Source: Eonycteris spelaea (taxonomy: Eukaryota; Chordata; Mammalia; Chiroptera; Pteropodidae). From it: a DNA stretch of 64,000 nucleotides. Under the pieces are notes generated by a model, which worked only from the letters and a program-made list of their open reading frames with translations, was not told the origin of the DNA and ran no database searches. Shown here piece by piece: positions 9,836 to 20,400 of the stretch. The position numbers were made by a program, and so were the translations under genes. The stretch lies in contig PUFA01000082.1 in assembly GCA_003508835.1 (NCBI GenBank), positions 992,001-1,056,000 of the forward strand, in the 5' to 3' direction. Numbering within the stretch: the first letter of the stretch is position 1; each line of letters begins with the position of its first letter.

Positions 9836-11431
9836 TCTTCAAAAAGACATGAGAAAGTGGAAGAGTATAAGATAGTGTTTACTCAGAAAAATATGCTTCT
9901 CGAATCGGATGCCGAGTGTCACACAAACTTGGGCTTTTTTGGGCAAGAAGAAAGGAAGCATTTAAGATAAGAATGCTTTATGGAAAGTTCTCATAGGTTC
10001 TAGAAATAGGATTGTTTTTTATATGAAGTGATTATTTTCGTTTTGCTGAAGGAGCAAGGAAATCTCTGAATTAGCCAAATACGAGAATTTTAGAGATTGC
10101 AAGATTAAAATCTGGACTTTTGAGTTGCATTTGAAAGTGCAGAAAATCAGTGAGACTCTTGGCAGCAACGCCAGGTATAGATGAATCTCTGCGTGTTTCA
10201 TCAACTGAAGTTAAACCACCTTCACAGCTACCTACAGCACGGCACAAGGCTGAAATCTCCGTGCGTTTGTGGATGCACACATCACCATAGTAACATCGAC
10301 ATCGAACTTTCCATTTTAACATTGTAGTGAGAGACGCGTGTGCCTTTCTGAAAGGACTCGCTGAGGGAATAAAAATAATTTTTTTTTTCCTTCTATTGTA
10401 CCACAGGATATTCCTCCCTTATCCCAGGCATTGTTTTTGAAATCCCAAAGTCTGGATGTCCTGTGAGAAGCAGCCAAAATATTAGTGTTGGTGTCAGGAA
10501 GTCAGAATACTGTTTCCAGTAGTGGTTCGAGCCAAAGCTATCTCTGTATTTGCTGTATTTGGCTGTGGGGGGGGGGTAGCTAGCAGGGAATGCTTTGGAC
10601 GAATATATTTTATAAGTGACAAATTCAGGGCCTTGTCCAGACTGTGGCGAGTTCCAAGAGCTAAATTCATCTAGAATTGAGTATTCAGGCTGAGGTAAGC
10701 CGCTTCGCCCCTCAAAGAATCATCTTGCCGACAGGAGTCTTTATTGAAGTGGATGTGAGGGTCACTAAGCGACTTTAGCACCCTGTCGCTTAGGGCTGGT
10801 ACGGTTCCCCAGCCAAGGTGACTCGGTCATTTCCTCCGTTCAGTGTAGTCATTTACATTTCCTATTTCCTGCTAAATATTCCCCTCCTTCATTCTCAAAA
10901 CATCTTAGGGTCCTTACAAAGAAAATGGCAACTACAGATTCAGAGCACTAGAAACCATTTCTCAGAATTTGTAGAAGACATGAGAAGCTTTGTGAAGATT
11001 GGAGAAGGACCGGTTCTGAGATAGCCCACGCTAAAAGACGATGGAGAAGTCCTGACAGGTGTTGATTTATGGCTTAACTTTATTGGGAAGTTAGGTCACT
11101 CAGCCATTTGCACACAGGCACTGAGGGAGGAGCCAGGACCCCGGGAAGAGCAGGGGGGTGCCGACCTCCTGGAACACCTGCATGGCAGAGCCACACAGAG
11201 TGTCCCCCTAAGACCGTTCTTCTCACTGGACTAAGCCCTGTGGAAGGGACCGGAAAAGTGAAAGCAGGATTCTTCCTGCTCCACCCTAGGAGCCAGTTTA
11301 GGAGACAGTTCGTGCATGAACAATAAACTAATGAAGGCTGAACTCCATGGGATCCTGTGGAGCCATGTGGGAATGGATGAAGCATCCATCGACTTGGGGT
11401 TCATTAGGCCCTTGTAGTCTCAGAATGGCAA
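9836..11431. other. Single-copy block with a candidate RFX site
   Basis: No transposon or coding exon was recognised. The stretch 9990-10330 is complex and undecayed-looking, and contains an X-box-like site at 10281-10294. Short homopolymers occur at 10379-10388 (T) and 10567-10577 (G-rich). Confidence 0.35.
10281..10294. promoter_or_regulatory. X-box-like (RFX) motif
   Basis: The 14-mer atcaccatagtaac fits the palindromic RFX X-box consensus (GTNRCC ATRGYAAC) at 13 of 14 degenerate positions, the first base being off. A single match in 64 kb can occur by chance. Its placement in an undecayed block is the only support. Confidence 0.3.
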
Positions 11432-11640
11432 GATGAGTAGCGGCTAGAGCATGAGCCGCACAGCCAGGCTGCCCGGGTTCAGATCCCAGCCACACCACTT
11501 ATCAGCTGTGTCATCTCAAGTGAACTACTTAACCGCCCCGTGCCTCAGTTTCCCCATCATTAAAATGGAGACACTGATAGGACTTTCTTAGGTAATAAAT
11601 GTTAAGTGGCTGGCCCACAGTATGTGGTATATAAATGTTT
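11432..11640 (+). mobile_element. MIR SINE, nearly full length
   Basis: All MIR blocks appear in order: gctagagcatgagccgcaca, cccgggttcagatcccagcc, acttatcagctgtgtcatct, cctcagtttccccatcatta, aaaatggagacactgatagg, then a drifted 3' end. The tRNA-derived head retains a recognisable B-box-like phrase (ggttcagatcc). Confidence 0.9.
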
Positions 11641-11792
11641 CCTATACTTAAAATTGCTCTTAAAATTCCCAACTCCCTACCTGAGAGCCCGAATTGCCAG
11701 GAGTGAGTTTAGCTTATGGACTTCAGGGTTCAGGGGCTTCTCTTGGGGAACCTCTGCAAAGCTTGGTGGGAAGTGACTACCTGTCACCCTGA

Positions 11793-11803
11793 GGGTCCTG
11801 AAA
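11793..11803 (+). repeat. Target-site duplication, left copy
   Basis: gggtcctgaaa, identical to 12037-12047. It extends to 15 bases with one mismatch. It defines the boundaries of the 5S-derived SINE. Confidence 0.9.
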
Positions 11804-12036
11804 TTTCTTTTTTTTTTTCTTTTTTCTTTCTCTCTTTTTTTAGGTGAGGCAACCTTTGGTTGACCTCACAGATTGCAAGGACCTTGTCAGCTTACAATCC
11901 CTTATTTTTTTTTTTTTACGCCTACAGCACCTGGTCTTCCTAGGTGGTCTCCCATCCAAGTATTAACCAGGCCCGACCCTGCTTAGCTTCCGAGATCCGA
12001 CCAGATCGGGCTTGTTCAGGGTGGCATGGCTGTAGT
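11804..12036 (-). mobile_element. 5S rRNA-derived SINE, fruit-bat type
   Basis: Read on the minus strand, the element starts with a near full-length 5S rRNA sequence (about 120 nt, 12036 down to 11917). It differs from mammalian 5S at roughly a dozen sites by eye. The internal pol III promoter region (agctaagcagggtcgggcc and ttggatgggagacc) is preserved. An A-rich linker (about 11905-11917) follows. Next comes a 60-nt body with two hairpins, then a long A-rich tail (to 11804). The same 11 bases, gggtcctgaaa, flank both sides (11793-11803 and 12037-12047), so the whole unit moved as one retroposon. From memory, 5S-headed SINEs (MEG-R type) occur in fruit bats; the only other mammalian case I know is the springhare. 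It is not a functional 5S gene. Confidence 0.9.
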
Positions 12037-12037
12037 G
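11917..12037 (-). pseudogene. 5S rRNA pseudogene (head of the SINE)
   Basis: This is the 5S-homologous part of the SINE at 11804-12036. Position 1 of 5S falls at about 12037 and the gctgtaggc 3' end at about 11920. The first few bases are altered and overlap the target duplication. The substitutions and the A tail in place of a T-run terminator show it is retroposed, not a member of the 5S cluster. Confidence 0.85.
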
Positions 12038-12047
12038 GGTCCTGAAA
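12037..12047 (+). repeat. Target-site duplication, right copy
   Basis: gggtcctgaaa, identical to 11793-11803. It marks the 5' end of the minus-strand SINE. Confidence 0.9.
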
Positions 12048-12264
12048 GTTCAACATGAATATTGACAGAGCTTTCATTCACTCCTCCAAACACTGCACTG
12101 CCATATCAGTTATTTTCGTTTTTTAAGGGATATTTCCATACGCCTCAGATGTGTACCAAGGGGAGCTATCCTGGCAGGCTGCCTGTATCAGAATGGGAGG
12201 CCGGTGTGCTCCTTTGTCCCTGCGCATTTTCTTCCCAGTCCCTCTCCACAAGAGGTGCGATGCG

Positions 12265-12405
12265 CTGGATAATGCGAGTGTGGGTTCTAGAACCACACCG
12301 ATTACTGGCCGTGGCCCGGGGCCGTGAGCTCACTTCTGTAAGCCTTAGTTTCCCTAGCTGTGCAATCAGACTGATAATGATCCACCTCAAAACGTGTGAC
12401 GATCG
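12265..12405 (+). mobile_element. MIR SINE fragment
   Basis: Drifted blocks in order: gggttctagaaccaca, gtgagctcacttctgtaagc, cttagtttccctagctgtgc, aatcagactgataatgatcc. Confidence 0.7.
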
Positions 12406-12494
12406 AAAAAAAGATCAAGCTTATATGTCACACCATGGGGGCATGGGACCCTCTGTACCATTTTTGCAACTTCCTGTGAGTCTATTTACTGAGT

Positions 12495-12690
12495 ATGGGC
12501 GTGCTTTACTAAATATTCTATATGTATTCTCATGCATCCTCAGCTCACCCCTGTGAGGGACGTCCTAGGGTTGTCCCTATGATACAGGTAGGAATCTGAG
12601 TCAAAGAAAGAATGAGCCACTTACCTGAGGTCATCCCCAGTAACGAGGTCGCCCCCGTAAGTAGCAGAGCTGAGTCTGCTGCAGAGTTAT
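12495..12690 (-). mobile_element. MIR SINE, antisense
   Basis: The antisense order is clear: cctcagctcacccctgtgag, a gatacaggtaggaatctgag block in place of the tacagatgaggaaactgag block, gccacttacctgaggtcatc, then agtagcagagctgagtctgc. Confidence 0.8.
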
Positions 12691-13400
12691 GTGTTAACCC
12701 TTTTGCCTTGTGAGGCCAGCAAGGTGAGCTCCTCCAATCATGACAAGCCTCAGGGGTGCCAGGTGCCTCTCTCCTGTGTCCCTCACACAGGGGAGGAGAG
12801 CTTGCGCACATGTCTTTCGAACTTGAATGTGCACTACGTAAGCACACGTTATTTAATTTATTTTCGATAACCTGGATGAAGTAAAGGCAGGCATGTTTGT
12901 AACATTTACAGCTAGCCCTAAATTTGGTGGGTTTGTTCATATCTTGAAAGATGGAAATTGAGTTCAAAGTGGACTTGAAATCTGTGTTATCAGAAACAAC
13001 CCGTCCACACAACAGAGGCTTGACCAAGACGAGTTCAAACACAACCCCCACGCTGCCAGGACAGTCATGGTCACAGACAGATACACTCTGACAGGTCCGG
13101 GCGTCTTTCTGGGTGCTGAGGGAGGACTGTGGTGTTTCCTCGAAACAGACGTGCTTCAGTGTATTAATAGCAGCATGACGTGGTCGGTCAGGGCGTTATC
13201 TTCCCTCCGGCCGTTTATCAGGCCCGTACCAGGATGCTGTGTTCAGTTTTGTTGTTCAATTGCAAAGGGAATGCGAGGTTGTCGGGAGAAGAGCAGAGGT
13301 GTGACCGAGGCCCCTGTCATGTCACCACAAGAGGACACAGACCTGCGGGCCTGTTCTTACTCTACCCGTGTGAGGGGTTTTTTCAATGAGGAGCTTCAAG
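12691..13400. other. Single-copy sequence, nothing identified
   Basis: No repeat or exon was recognised. A 168-codon antisense frame (12545-13051) crosses the neighbouring MIR and carries no known motif. Confidence 0.35.
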
Positions 13401-13446
13401 GTTTGTTTTTTGTTTTTGTTTTTGTTTTTGTTTTTGTTGTTTTTTG
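13401..13446. repeat. (TTTTTG)n low-complexity repeat
   Basis: Repeated TTTTTG units, five clear copies, in a T-rich tract. No obvious mobile element is attached. Confidence 0.85.
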
Positions 13447-13501
13447 TAAAGAGTGTCGTCTTATTGGCAGCTGTGCCTCCTGAGTTCCAGTCATCTCGAA
13501 G

Positions 13502-13574
13502 TTTTTGCCCAGAAAGAGCTTCCTGGTCTCTCACTGCGATTGGTCATTTTTGCCCAGAAAGAGCTTCCTGGTCT
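13502..13574 (+). repeat. 28-base perfect direct repeat, period 45
   Basis: The 28 bases at 13502-13529 recur exactly at 13547-13574. They begin tttttgcccagaaagagctt. The 17-base spacer is not duplicated. It looks like a recent short tandem duplication followed by change in the spacer, or the remains of a small satellite. Confidence 0.9.
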
Positions 13575-13879
13575 GCTGTGTCTGTGTCTGAGAAGAACAC
13601 GGGTGGGCTTCCAGAGTCATCTCTAGTGGCCTCCATGGTGTTCGTGGCCACCCGTGGTCATTGCTGGGTCCGGCCACTCTGATTTTTGTTGTCCCTGCTT
13701 TATAAATGAGGACATGGTTGCTCAGGTGCGTGGCAGGTGTGTCCCCACTTCTCCGTGTTGCCCGTCCAGGGATTAAATACTGCACACGCTCGGTCCCCAG
13801 CTCTAGACAGTGATGCCAGGGTAAAACTGCCCTAATGCAGCCATGCACGTGGCTGTCGCTGGACATCGGTCACCACCTC
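13575..13879. other. Single-copy sequence with a possible MIR scrap
   Basis: A cctgctttataaatgaggac phrase near 13695-13715 resembles antisense MIR, but too little follows to call it. Confidence 0.3.
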
Positions 13880-14580
13880 CACCGCTGTCTTGCATCCAGG
13901 CCTCTGTCATCATTACCCTTCCAGTGGGTCTCCCCGTCCCCCGCCCCACCCCATCTCCAACCCTGTTCTCAACACAGCAACAAGTGATCTTTTAAAATAC
14001 CGATTGAGCCATGTTGTTTCTCTGCTCAGAATCGACGCCGTTACGATGGCTGGAAGATGAGTGAGCTCACCTGTCTGACCTGCCCCAGTCAGCTCAGGTC
14101 CCACTGTCCCCCGGGCCCATGTCCTCCGCTGCCCTGGCTTCCTGGCTGCTGCCCCCATGCCCAGCCACTCTCCTGCATGGCCTGGCACTTGCTGGGAATT
14201 GCTCCCTTTGCTGGGAATTCTTTTCCCTGGACGTTCGTATGGCTTCTTCCCTCTCTTCCTTCAGCTGTTTAGGCAAATGTCTCCTTCTGTCCTGCCCCCC
14301 ACTGCCACAGACACCCCGTTTAACGTGGAAATCCCCCTGCAATCATATCCCCTTTCCCTAGTTTATTTTTAATTCTGTATTCTTATTGCTATCTAACCTA
14401 ATGAATGTTTTACTTTTTTTTTTTTTTTAATCTTGCTCACTACCCCTTTCTTACAATTAACATGTAGGCTTCTTGAGGGTAGAATTTTAAAATCTGTTTT
14501 ATTTTCTGCTGAACCTCAGTATCAAGAATGGGGCCCAGTTATAGCTGGGGCTCAGCAAATATTTGTTCACTGAATGAATG
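13880..14580 (+). mobile_element. L2 LINE, long 3' part
   Basis: A long, well-ordered L2: caccgctgtcttgcatccag, agtgatcttttaaaatacc, catgttgtttctctgctcag, gccctggcttcctgg, a cttttccctggacgttcg block for the usual ttccctctgcctggaatgc, tcttccttcagctgtttagg, then taggcttcttgagggtagaa and ctcagcaaatatttgttcac at the 3' end. A T15 tract sits at 14414-14428. Frames are broken throughout. Confidence 0.85.
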
Positions 14581-14604
14581 ATGAGCAATATTGTTCATAA
14601 TCAG

Positions 14605-14725
14605 CACACGTCCCCTAAAGGCAGCTTCGTGAGTAATTAACGACAGGTACCCATTTTTGTGTGTCCTGCGGAACCTGGCACCGTGCTTGGCACACAGTAG
14701 GTCGTCGGTAACTATCTAGTACCCT
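14605..14725 (+). mobile_element. Second L2 3' end
   Basis: A second copy of the L2 terminal blocks lies just downstream: aaaggcagcttcgtgag, cctggcaccgtgcttggcac, acagtaggtcgtcggtaac. Two L2 3' ends in tandem imply two separate insertions. Confidence 0.65.
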
Positions 14726-15644
14726 CATCCTGCACGCAGGGTGGACAGCCTCCTGTGTTAGAACTTGAAATGTTGTCAGGGAGCCAAGCGGCTGCGTGAC
14801 GTATTCGGGTCTTTCCCGGTTGTAGGGTCTTCGGGTCTTGCGTTGCTGGGCCAGAGTAAACCTGCTCGTCCCCCCGACTTCCGTTTCTGCCTCTTTTGTG
14901 TGTGTCATGATCATAGTTTTATGTCTGCAAGTACGTTGCTTGTGGATGTCGGAAAGAAGGGCCTCGCAGTTTTTAGGAGGTGGGGCTCATGGCAGAGCCA
15001 GAAAATAGACGTGGCCTTGTATCTGGAAGGATCGCCGGGGGCCTGGGTCTTTCTGGGCTCTGTGAATCCTGCGTCCTGTCCCAGCGGGTTTCTGATATTT
15101 GAGAGGAGAGCTCTTCAGCCGGAAGTTGTTACCAGGCAGACACCAAATACTGGTTCTTATTTCCAACTTTCTGTTAATTTGGTTATTTGTTCTCCGAGGC
15201 TGTAGCCTCCTCGTTGCTTGCTGCTTCTGCAAGTGTTGGATTGGCAGATGTGTTGTGTGGGAGTAAGGAAGGAAAATTTCCTATGATAATTTCTCTCTGA
15301 CAAGCACATGTACAAATGTAGACAAAGCCTCTTGGATAAAAACAAAAAAAAAAAAAAGTAAAGGCTAAAAGAAAAAAGTCTCCCTTCTCTAGTGTGTGCA
15401 TGTGTTATTGCCATACAGAAAAGACCCCGTGTTTCACGTGAGCCCAGGTTCAAGGCATGTGTAGACTTCATTTCCTTCTTCCGCACATGGAGGATTGAAT
15501 TAGGAAAAAAGGTCCCGCAAATCTCAGCCACAGTTCTTCATTTATTAATGGAGAGCATTAGGGAGGTAAAATTGTTAAGTGAAAAAGAACATGAAATAGC
15601 TCCACTTGATGACCATGGGCACAGAATTAATAACTATTGATAAT
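14726..15644. other. Single-copy sequence; partly AT-rich
   Basis: An A14 tract lies at 15344-15357. The block 15480-15640 is AT-rich and complex. An 82-codon frame ends there (15392-15640) but has no recognisable family. Nothing else was identified. Confidence 0.35.
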
Positions 15645-15715
15645 AGTCAGTAATATGTATTGAATTCTTACTCAGCGCCAGGATCTGTGTGAAGCTTTAT
15701 TAGCGATCATCGGTC
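15645..15715 (-). mobile_element. MIR fragment, antisense
   Basis: The phrase atgtattgaattcttactca followed by cgccaggatctgtgtgaagc matches the antisense MIR 3' block (attgagcgcttactatgtgccaggcac). It is short. Confidence 0.5.
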
Positions 15716-15889
15716 CCGACGACGATCCAGTTCTCTCTGTGATTGATTAAAAATAGCTCAAGCATGTTGGGTATCACTGTTGGTCGCCTAAACCCTTCCC
15801 GTGAGCCACAGCAGGACCACACTCGCACATGTGCGAGGAAGTTGCAGATCAAACCCAGCTGTCACGGGACTCGTGACTCAGGGCCGTGC

Positions 15890-16240
15890 ACCAGTCAGCT
15901 TGGCCACTGTAACACACGGTTCCAAAAATTCACTGGCTTTCAACTAGGAACGTTTATCTCTTGCTCATGTAGCACGGGGCTGCTCTTCAGGCTGCACAGC
16001 CCAGCATGGAGCAGCATGTGTCTGGACGTGCCATTCTCATGACAGGGCAGGAGCGAGATGCCGCATGAAACCACAGCGTAAAGCTTCTCCTGTGATGTGG
16101 CAGGTGTCACATTCGGTCACGTACTGTTGGCCCAAACTAGTCCCATGGCTGGTCTGGACTGTGGAGCTAGAGGTCTATTCTTCCTACCAGGATGCATTGC
16201 AGGTCCTGTGACAGAGGGTGGGGGCGCATAGTGTTCTTGA
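15890..16240 (-). mobile_element. MLT1-like LTR, degenerate, antisense
   Basis: Opens with cagtcagcttggccactgta and a ttcactggctttcaac phrase, and later has gttggcccaaactagtccca plus tggctggtctgg. These fit the antisense 3' and mid parts of MLT1-type LTRs. It is heavily diverged and no internal sequence is seen. Confidence 0.5.
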
Positions 16241-16959
16241 GGATGGGGACAGTGGGAGGTGTCAGTATAACCCCTGGAGAGGCCGGCAGTCTGCACCTTC
16301 TCTTGGCCCGGGTAACGGGGCGGTCTGCACTGATGTTACCAGCTCGGCTGAGATATTCGATCTTGGTCTGGAAATATGCTCTGTGTGACTAAGTTTGCGA
16401 TCCTTGCTCTCCCTTCCAGTATCTGAACTCTCTTTGGCACCACTGCAGGAGCCGTGGGAAACAGCAGAGCAGTTGATTCTCCAGTCTCTTGTGTAAGAAA
16501 CTCTGAGGACTGTCTTGACTTGAGAAGCATGACCGTGACCTTCAGAGTGTTTGAGGCCCATAACTTTGAATGTGTGGTCTCCCGCCAGGCTGAGGCATAG
16601 TGTGGCCCTGGACGATGAGAGAGCCAGAGTCTGGGTTAGGAAGGTGACAGTGGGTTGACAGGAATCTCAGTGGACACTTTTCCAGAGGAAGGCAGGTGAC
16701 TGTAGAGCAGAACCCATAGCCGTGACTTCAAATCTCTGTGTCACAGCTAGGGTACTGGAGTCCATCAGGTCACCTGGTCACCAGAGGGTTAACTAGGGAG
16801 GGCGGGAAGTGAACTCACCTGGAAATCCCAGCTCCGGTGAATAGATCTGGTGTGTGGATGAGAACTCGGGAATAAGGCTGTAAGGCACTTTCCTATTTAA
16901 CTTTGGATAAGTTTTTCAGAGCTACCTGGAGGCAACTTCTTATTTAAAACTATGTAAAC
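16241..16959. other. Single-copy sequence, nothing identified
   Basis: No repeat was called. A polypyrimidine-AG stretch near 16398-16420 resembles a splice acceptor, but no coding frame follows that would make it an exon. Confidence 0.3.
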
Positions 16960-17150
16960 AGCATTAGATATTCATTTATGCAATAGACGCCACACTCACA
17001 GTGTTCAGAATTCAGAAAGGACAAAAGAATATTCAGTGAAAAGTCTTCTGTCCCTGTCTCCCAACTTCCCTCATTCCACTCAGGGAGCCATTATTCATTT
17101 CTTGTGCATTTTGAATCTTCCAACAGGTGTTACGTGTGAACCTGTTTGTT
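16960..17150 (-). mobile_element. L1M-type 3'-UTR fragment, antisense
   Basis: The phrases ttcatttatgcaatagacgc, aaaagaatattcagtgaaaa and gtctcccaacttccctc follow the text of an old L1 3' UTR (tatacagtgaaaagt... ctgtcccc). It is diverged. Confidence 0.5.
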
Positions 17151-17324
17151 CCTCGGTACACATATTTTGTTCCTCAATACTGTAGGAACAGTATTTTGTG
17201 TTAACATAAATGTCTTCGCTCTCGAGTTACATGATGGAGACGGAAGTTTATAAAAAGAGGTGGTGCAGGCCCTGAGCCCTGAGTATTTTAAAGTGCAGCA
17301 TGAGCCTTTAGTTAACTGGTGGTA

Positions 17325-17400
17325 CAAGTCTTTTCAACCCCATGATGCCTCTGTTTCATTACCTATAAAGTGGTCTCAGTGATGCTTCTTGCCCAGCCTC
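17325..17400 (+). mobile_element. MIR fragment
   Basis: gatgcctctgtttcattacc followed by tataaagtggtctcagtgat matches the MIR cctcagtttcctcatctgtaaaatgg block. Confidence 0.55.
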
Positions 17401-20400
17401 ACTCAGAATGTTGGAAGCAGCGCTCTGTCCAATGCACACGTAGTAATCAGGATGTCGTTCGAAAGCCTCCCCATGCGACATTCATTAATGAGGCAGGAAC
17501 TGTGGCTGTTGTTAGAGAATGAGTTTGGTCGGAGAAAGATGAGTAGATTAGTCATGGAATACAAGTGTTCGTTCCCCAGGCTTTCAGAACTCCTCTTAGG
17601 TCTCTAAGCCCCTTTCTCCCAGGGCACCTGTTTGTCCATGGCTAAGTAAATACTATTTCCATTAACTAAAGAGAAAAGAAATGTTTGCAGGACACCATTT
17701 GCCTGGCAGCTTGCCAAGGGCTCTTTTAGCCTGATGGAGAAAGCATGGCCTGGAGGGCATCGAACAATATTATGCCTTTGTTGCCCCTGCAGAGAAAGCC
17801 CAGGGGCCCTAAACTGGAAGCCATCATGGCGAGGCCTCCTGGGCCGTAACTGCCCCTTCTCATTCTGGCTTTTACTCGGCAGGTGTCCTCTTAGAGGCAT
17901 CCCGCATCCTCTGCCATTGGCAGGGCTCCCGGTGGGTTTTTTTCTTTTCTTTTTTTTCCTAGCAACAATTCTCAGTCTTTTTCAAGGAAGCTTTATCCAG
18001 AACTTGGTCAAAGAACATCACTGGGAAAAACGGAAATAGTCATTTCCTCTGGTTACTGGTTTGAAGGCAACTTAGGTGATGCAGGTCACGCAGGTTACGG
18101 TCCCACTGCCAGAGCGAAGGGTCAGGCAGGAGGATCAATGTAATGACCAAGGCAAAGTCCCGACGCAAACATGTGGCCAGAAGTTAGGCTCAACACAGAA
18201 GGGACAAAGACCCCAGGGGGAAGAGTCCATGGGGAGCCGTGAACAGGGACTCTGGGCGGGTCACAGCCCTGGGGCCTGTGGCAGGGACCAGGGGACACTC
18301 CCAGTGACTCCTGGCAAAGAGTTTTAGCACTGCCCTTCCCCCCCAGTTTCGATAGATATAATTTATCTGTATGTAACACCATGGAAAATAATAGCTCTGA
18401 ATTACTGGGGATAAATGAATACACTCAGAGAGAGAGAGGGATTCTAAGAGTTACCCTCGTTTCTGTCTTCTACCACCTTCTTGCAGCAGTTTTGATTAGC
18501 CAGGGGCTATTCCAGTTTATTAAAAATAAACAAAACCAAGTCGGGCTAGAAATAGATGAAACCTCGGTTCATTTGTCTTGCTGCCGTCTTCTTCCTGTTA
18601 CAGTTCCATCGCATGCGGTTGTCTGGCCAAAAGAGTTTCTATTTTTAAAGCGCCAGAGGATGCGTTTGGGCTCGGGGTGGAGAGGCCAGTGCTGGTGTGG
18701 CAGGGGTGCAGCGCCTTGCTTCGGCCCAACCGCTTGTCACAGTTGAGTCGGGATCCTCCTCTGCCATCTTAGGAGGGCGAAGGGGCCGCAACAGTGCAGG
18801 GGACCATGCATGTGACGGAGAGATGTCCTTTTAAGCCTCGTGTCCTGTGGAAATCATCTGGGAAGTCTATTGAAATAGTCTGGTCCGAAAGTGAAACGTC
18901 TCCCTTCCACTTTTTTTGTGCTGGGCCTTTAATGTTGTTGTGTTAAAACCCCAACCAACCAACTATATTTAGATGCAGGAAAAAAAAAAAAAAACTGAGG
19001 CGAGGTGGTTTTAGTTTGGAAAAGCCAGAGAGGTGGGGTCAGTAGGGTGGGGGTGGGGAGTTAGGGAGACAACCGAATGCTGCCAAATGCCTAGATATTA
19101 TGAAACAAGACATCAAACTTAATATCCTTCTGATAGCACCTGGTCCAGCACGAAGCCATCTCCAGGGCCAGCCCCTCCCCACCAGCTCAGGCTCCCGGCT
19201 CAGTGCCGGTCCGAAAGAACCAGTCGGTTGGTGTGCAGTGCGTTCGGGCGACCACTCCGGTTTTACCAACGCCCCTTCATGTTCATTCGATCCCACGTCT
19301 CTGCCGATAGCCGTCTTCTGAAACAAAACTGCCTTGGCCATACTTCCCTTTCACTTCCTGCCACTAAGTCTATATTTGGTGATCTTTATTACGTCAGGGG
19401 CACCTGGCATCTGCTCAGTCCTTACCTGGATCTAGATATTCTATGAGAAACTCACCTGTTTTTACTTATGCATGCACTGTCTTCACACTCTGCTCGAGCC
19501 TTTTCCATACATCCTCTCCCTATCTTTTCTTAAACACCCAGCTCATCTCCTACCGTCCCTCAATTTTTGTTCTTCATCCGTTAGTTGGTCTGTATCTTCC
19601 TTTTCTAACTCCCTGACATACTGTCTGTATCACATAATCAGTGACTTGCTGTGTCAGAATTACGGACCGATGCACTTATGCATATATGCATATAAACATA
19701 CGCATAGATATATGTGTTTATAAATAAATGGTGTCTGAATATAATGCCGTTTTATCTGCTGAAGGTCTTCTTTGTGCATTTAGTTCCAGGACCTTGCTCG
19801 GGCCCTTCTGTTGCTCTGTGAGAGGGCGAGGGGTGGGGAGTCCAAGGGGCCAAATGGACGCACCTCCCTCTTCCGGGAGACCCGATCTGGGTACCGGGAC
19901 CTGGACTGCCTTGTCCAGATGACCTTGAACCCACTTTCGGTGGCCATGCAGGCTCTTCCCCGTGCTGCTCCGCGGCCCTAGGACTGAAGGCGGGGCTAGG
20001 GGGCTCTTACGGAAGGTGGGTGGGGTGAACAGCCCTTGGATGTGCAGGCTGGGCTGTCCCCACATGAGGGACAGGGAACAGAGCCGTGGCAAGAGGAAGG
20101 CCAGGGCTAGGGGCTGGATGAGGCATGCCTCGGAGCCAAGAATCCCAAATTAGAACTTGACCTTCCAGGTCCTTATGACGACGTTTGCCAAGGAAGATAA
20201 ACCCGTTTCGTTTAAGTCTCTTACCATGATTTCTAACAGGGGGAGTGGACCTCTTTTGTTCTTTTATTCTATGTGACAAATCCTGAGGCTTCTCTCCCCA
20301 TGGACACTGTCAGCTTTTGCCAGCAGTGTTTGAAAAATATTTTATTTGATTTCTTTGTAACTGTGATGCTTAGACCTGACTTTGAGTAACTGAAAGGATA

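Noticed and set aside
11917..12037. Functional 5S rRNA gene
   Set aside because: About a dozen substitutions, an A-rich tail in place of the terminator and a target-site duplication show it is a retroposed copy.
15392..15640. 82-codon frame with protein-like text near its end
   Set aside because: The last 30 residues looked more protein-like than the rest, but no family could be named and the region reads as AT-rich noncoding DNA.
16398..16420. Splice-acceptor-like polypyrimidine-AG
   Set aside because: No coding frame or donor site follows that would define an exon.
19440..19640. Pyrimidine-rich stretch as L2
   Set aside because: Style is similar to sense L2 but no ordered blocks could be matched.
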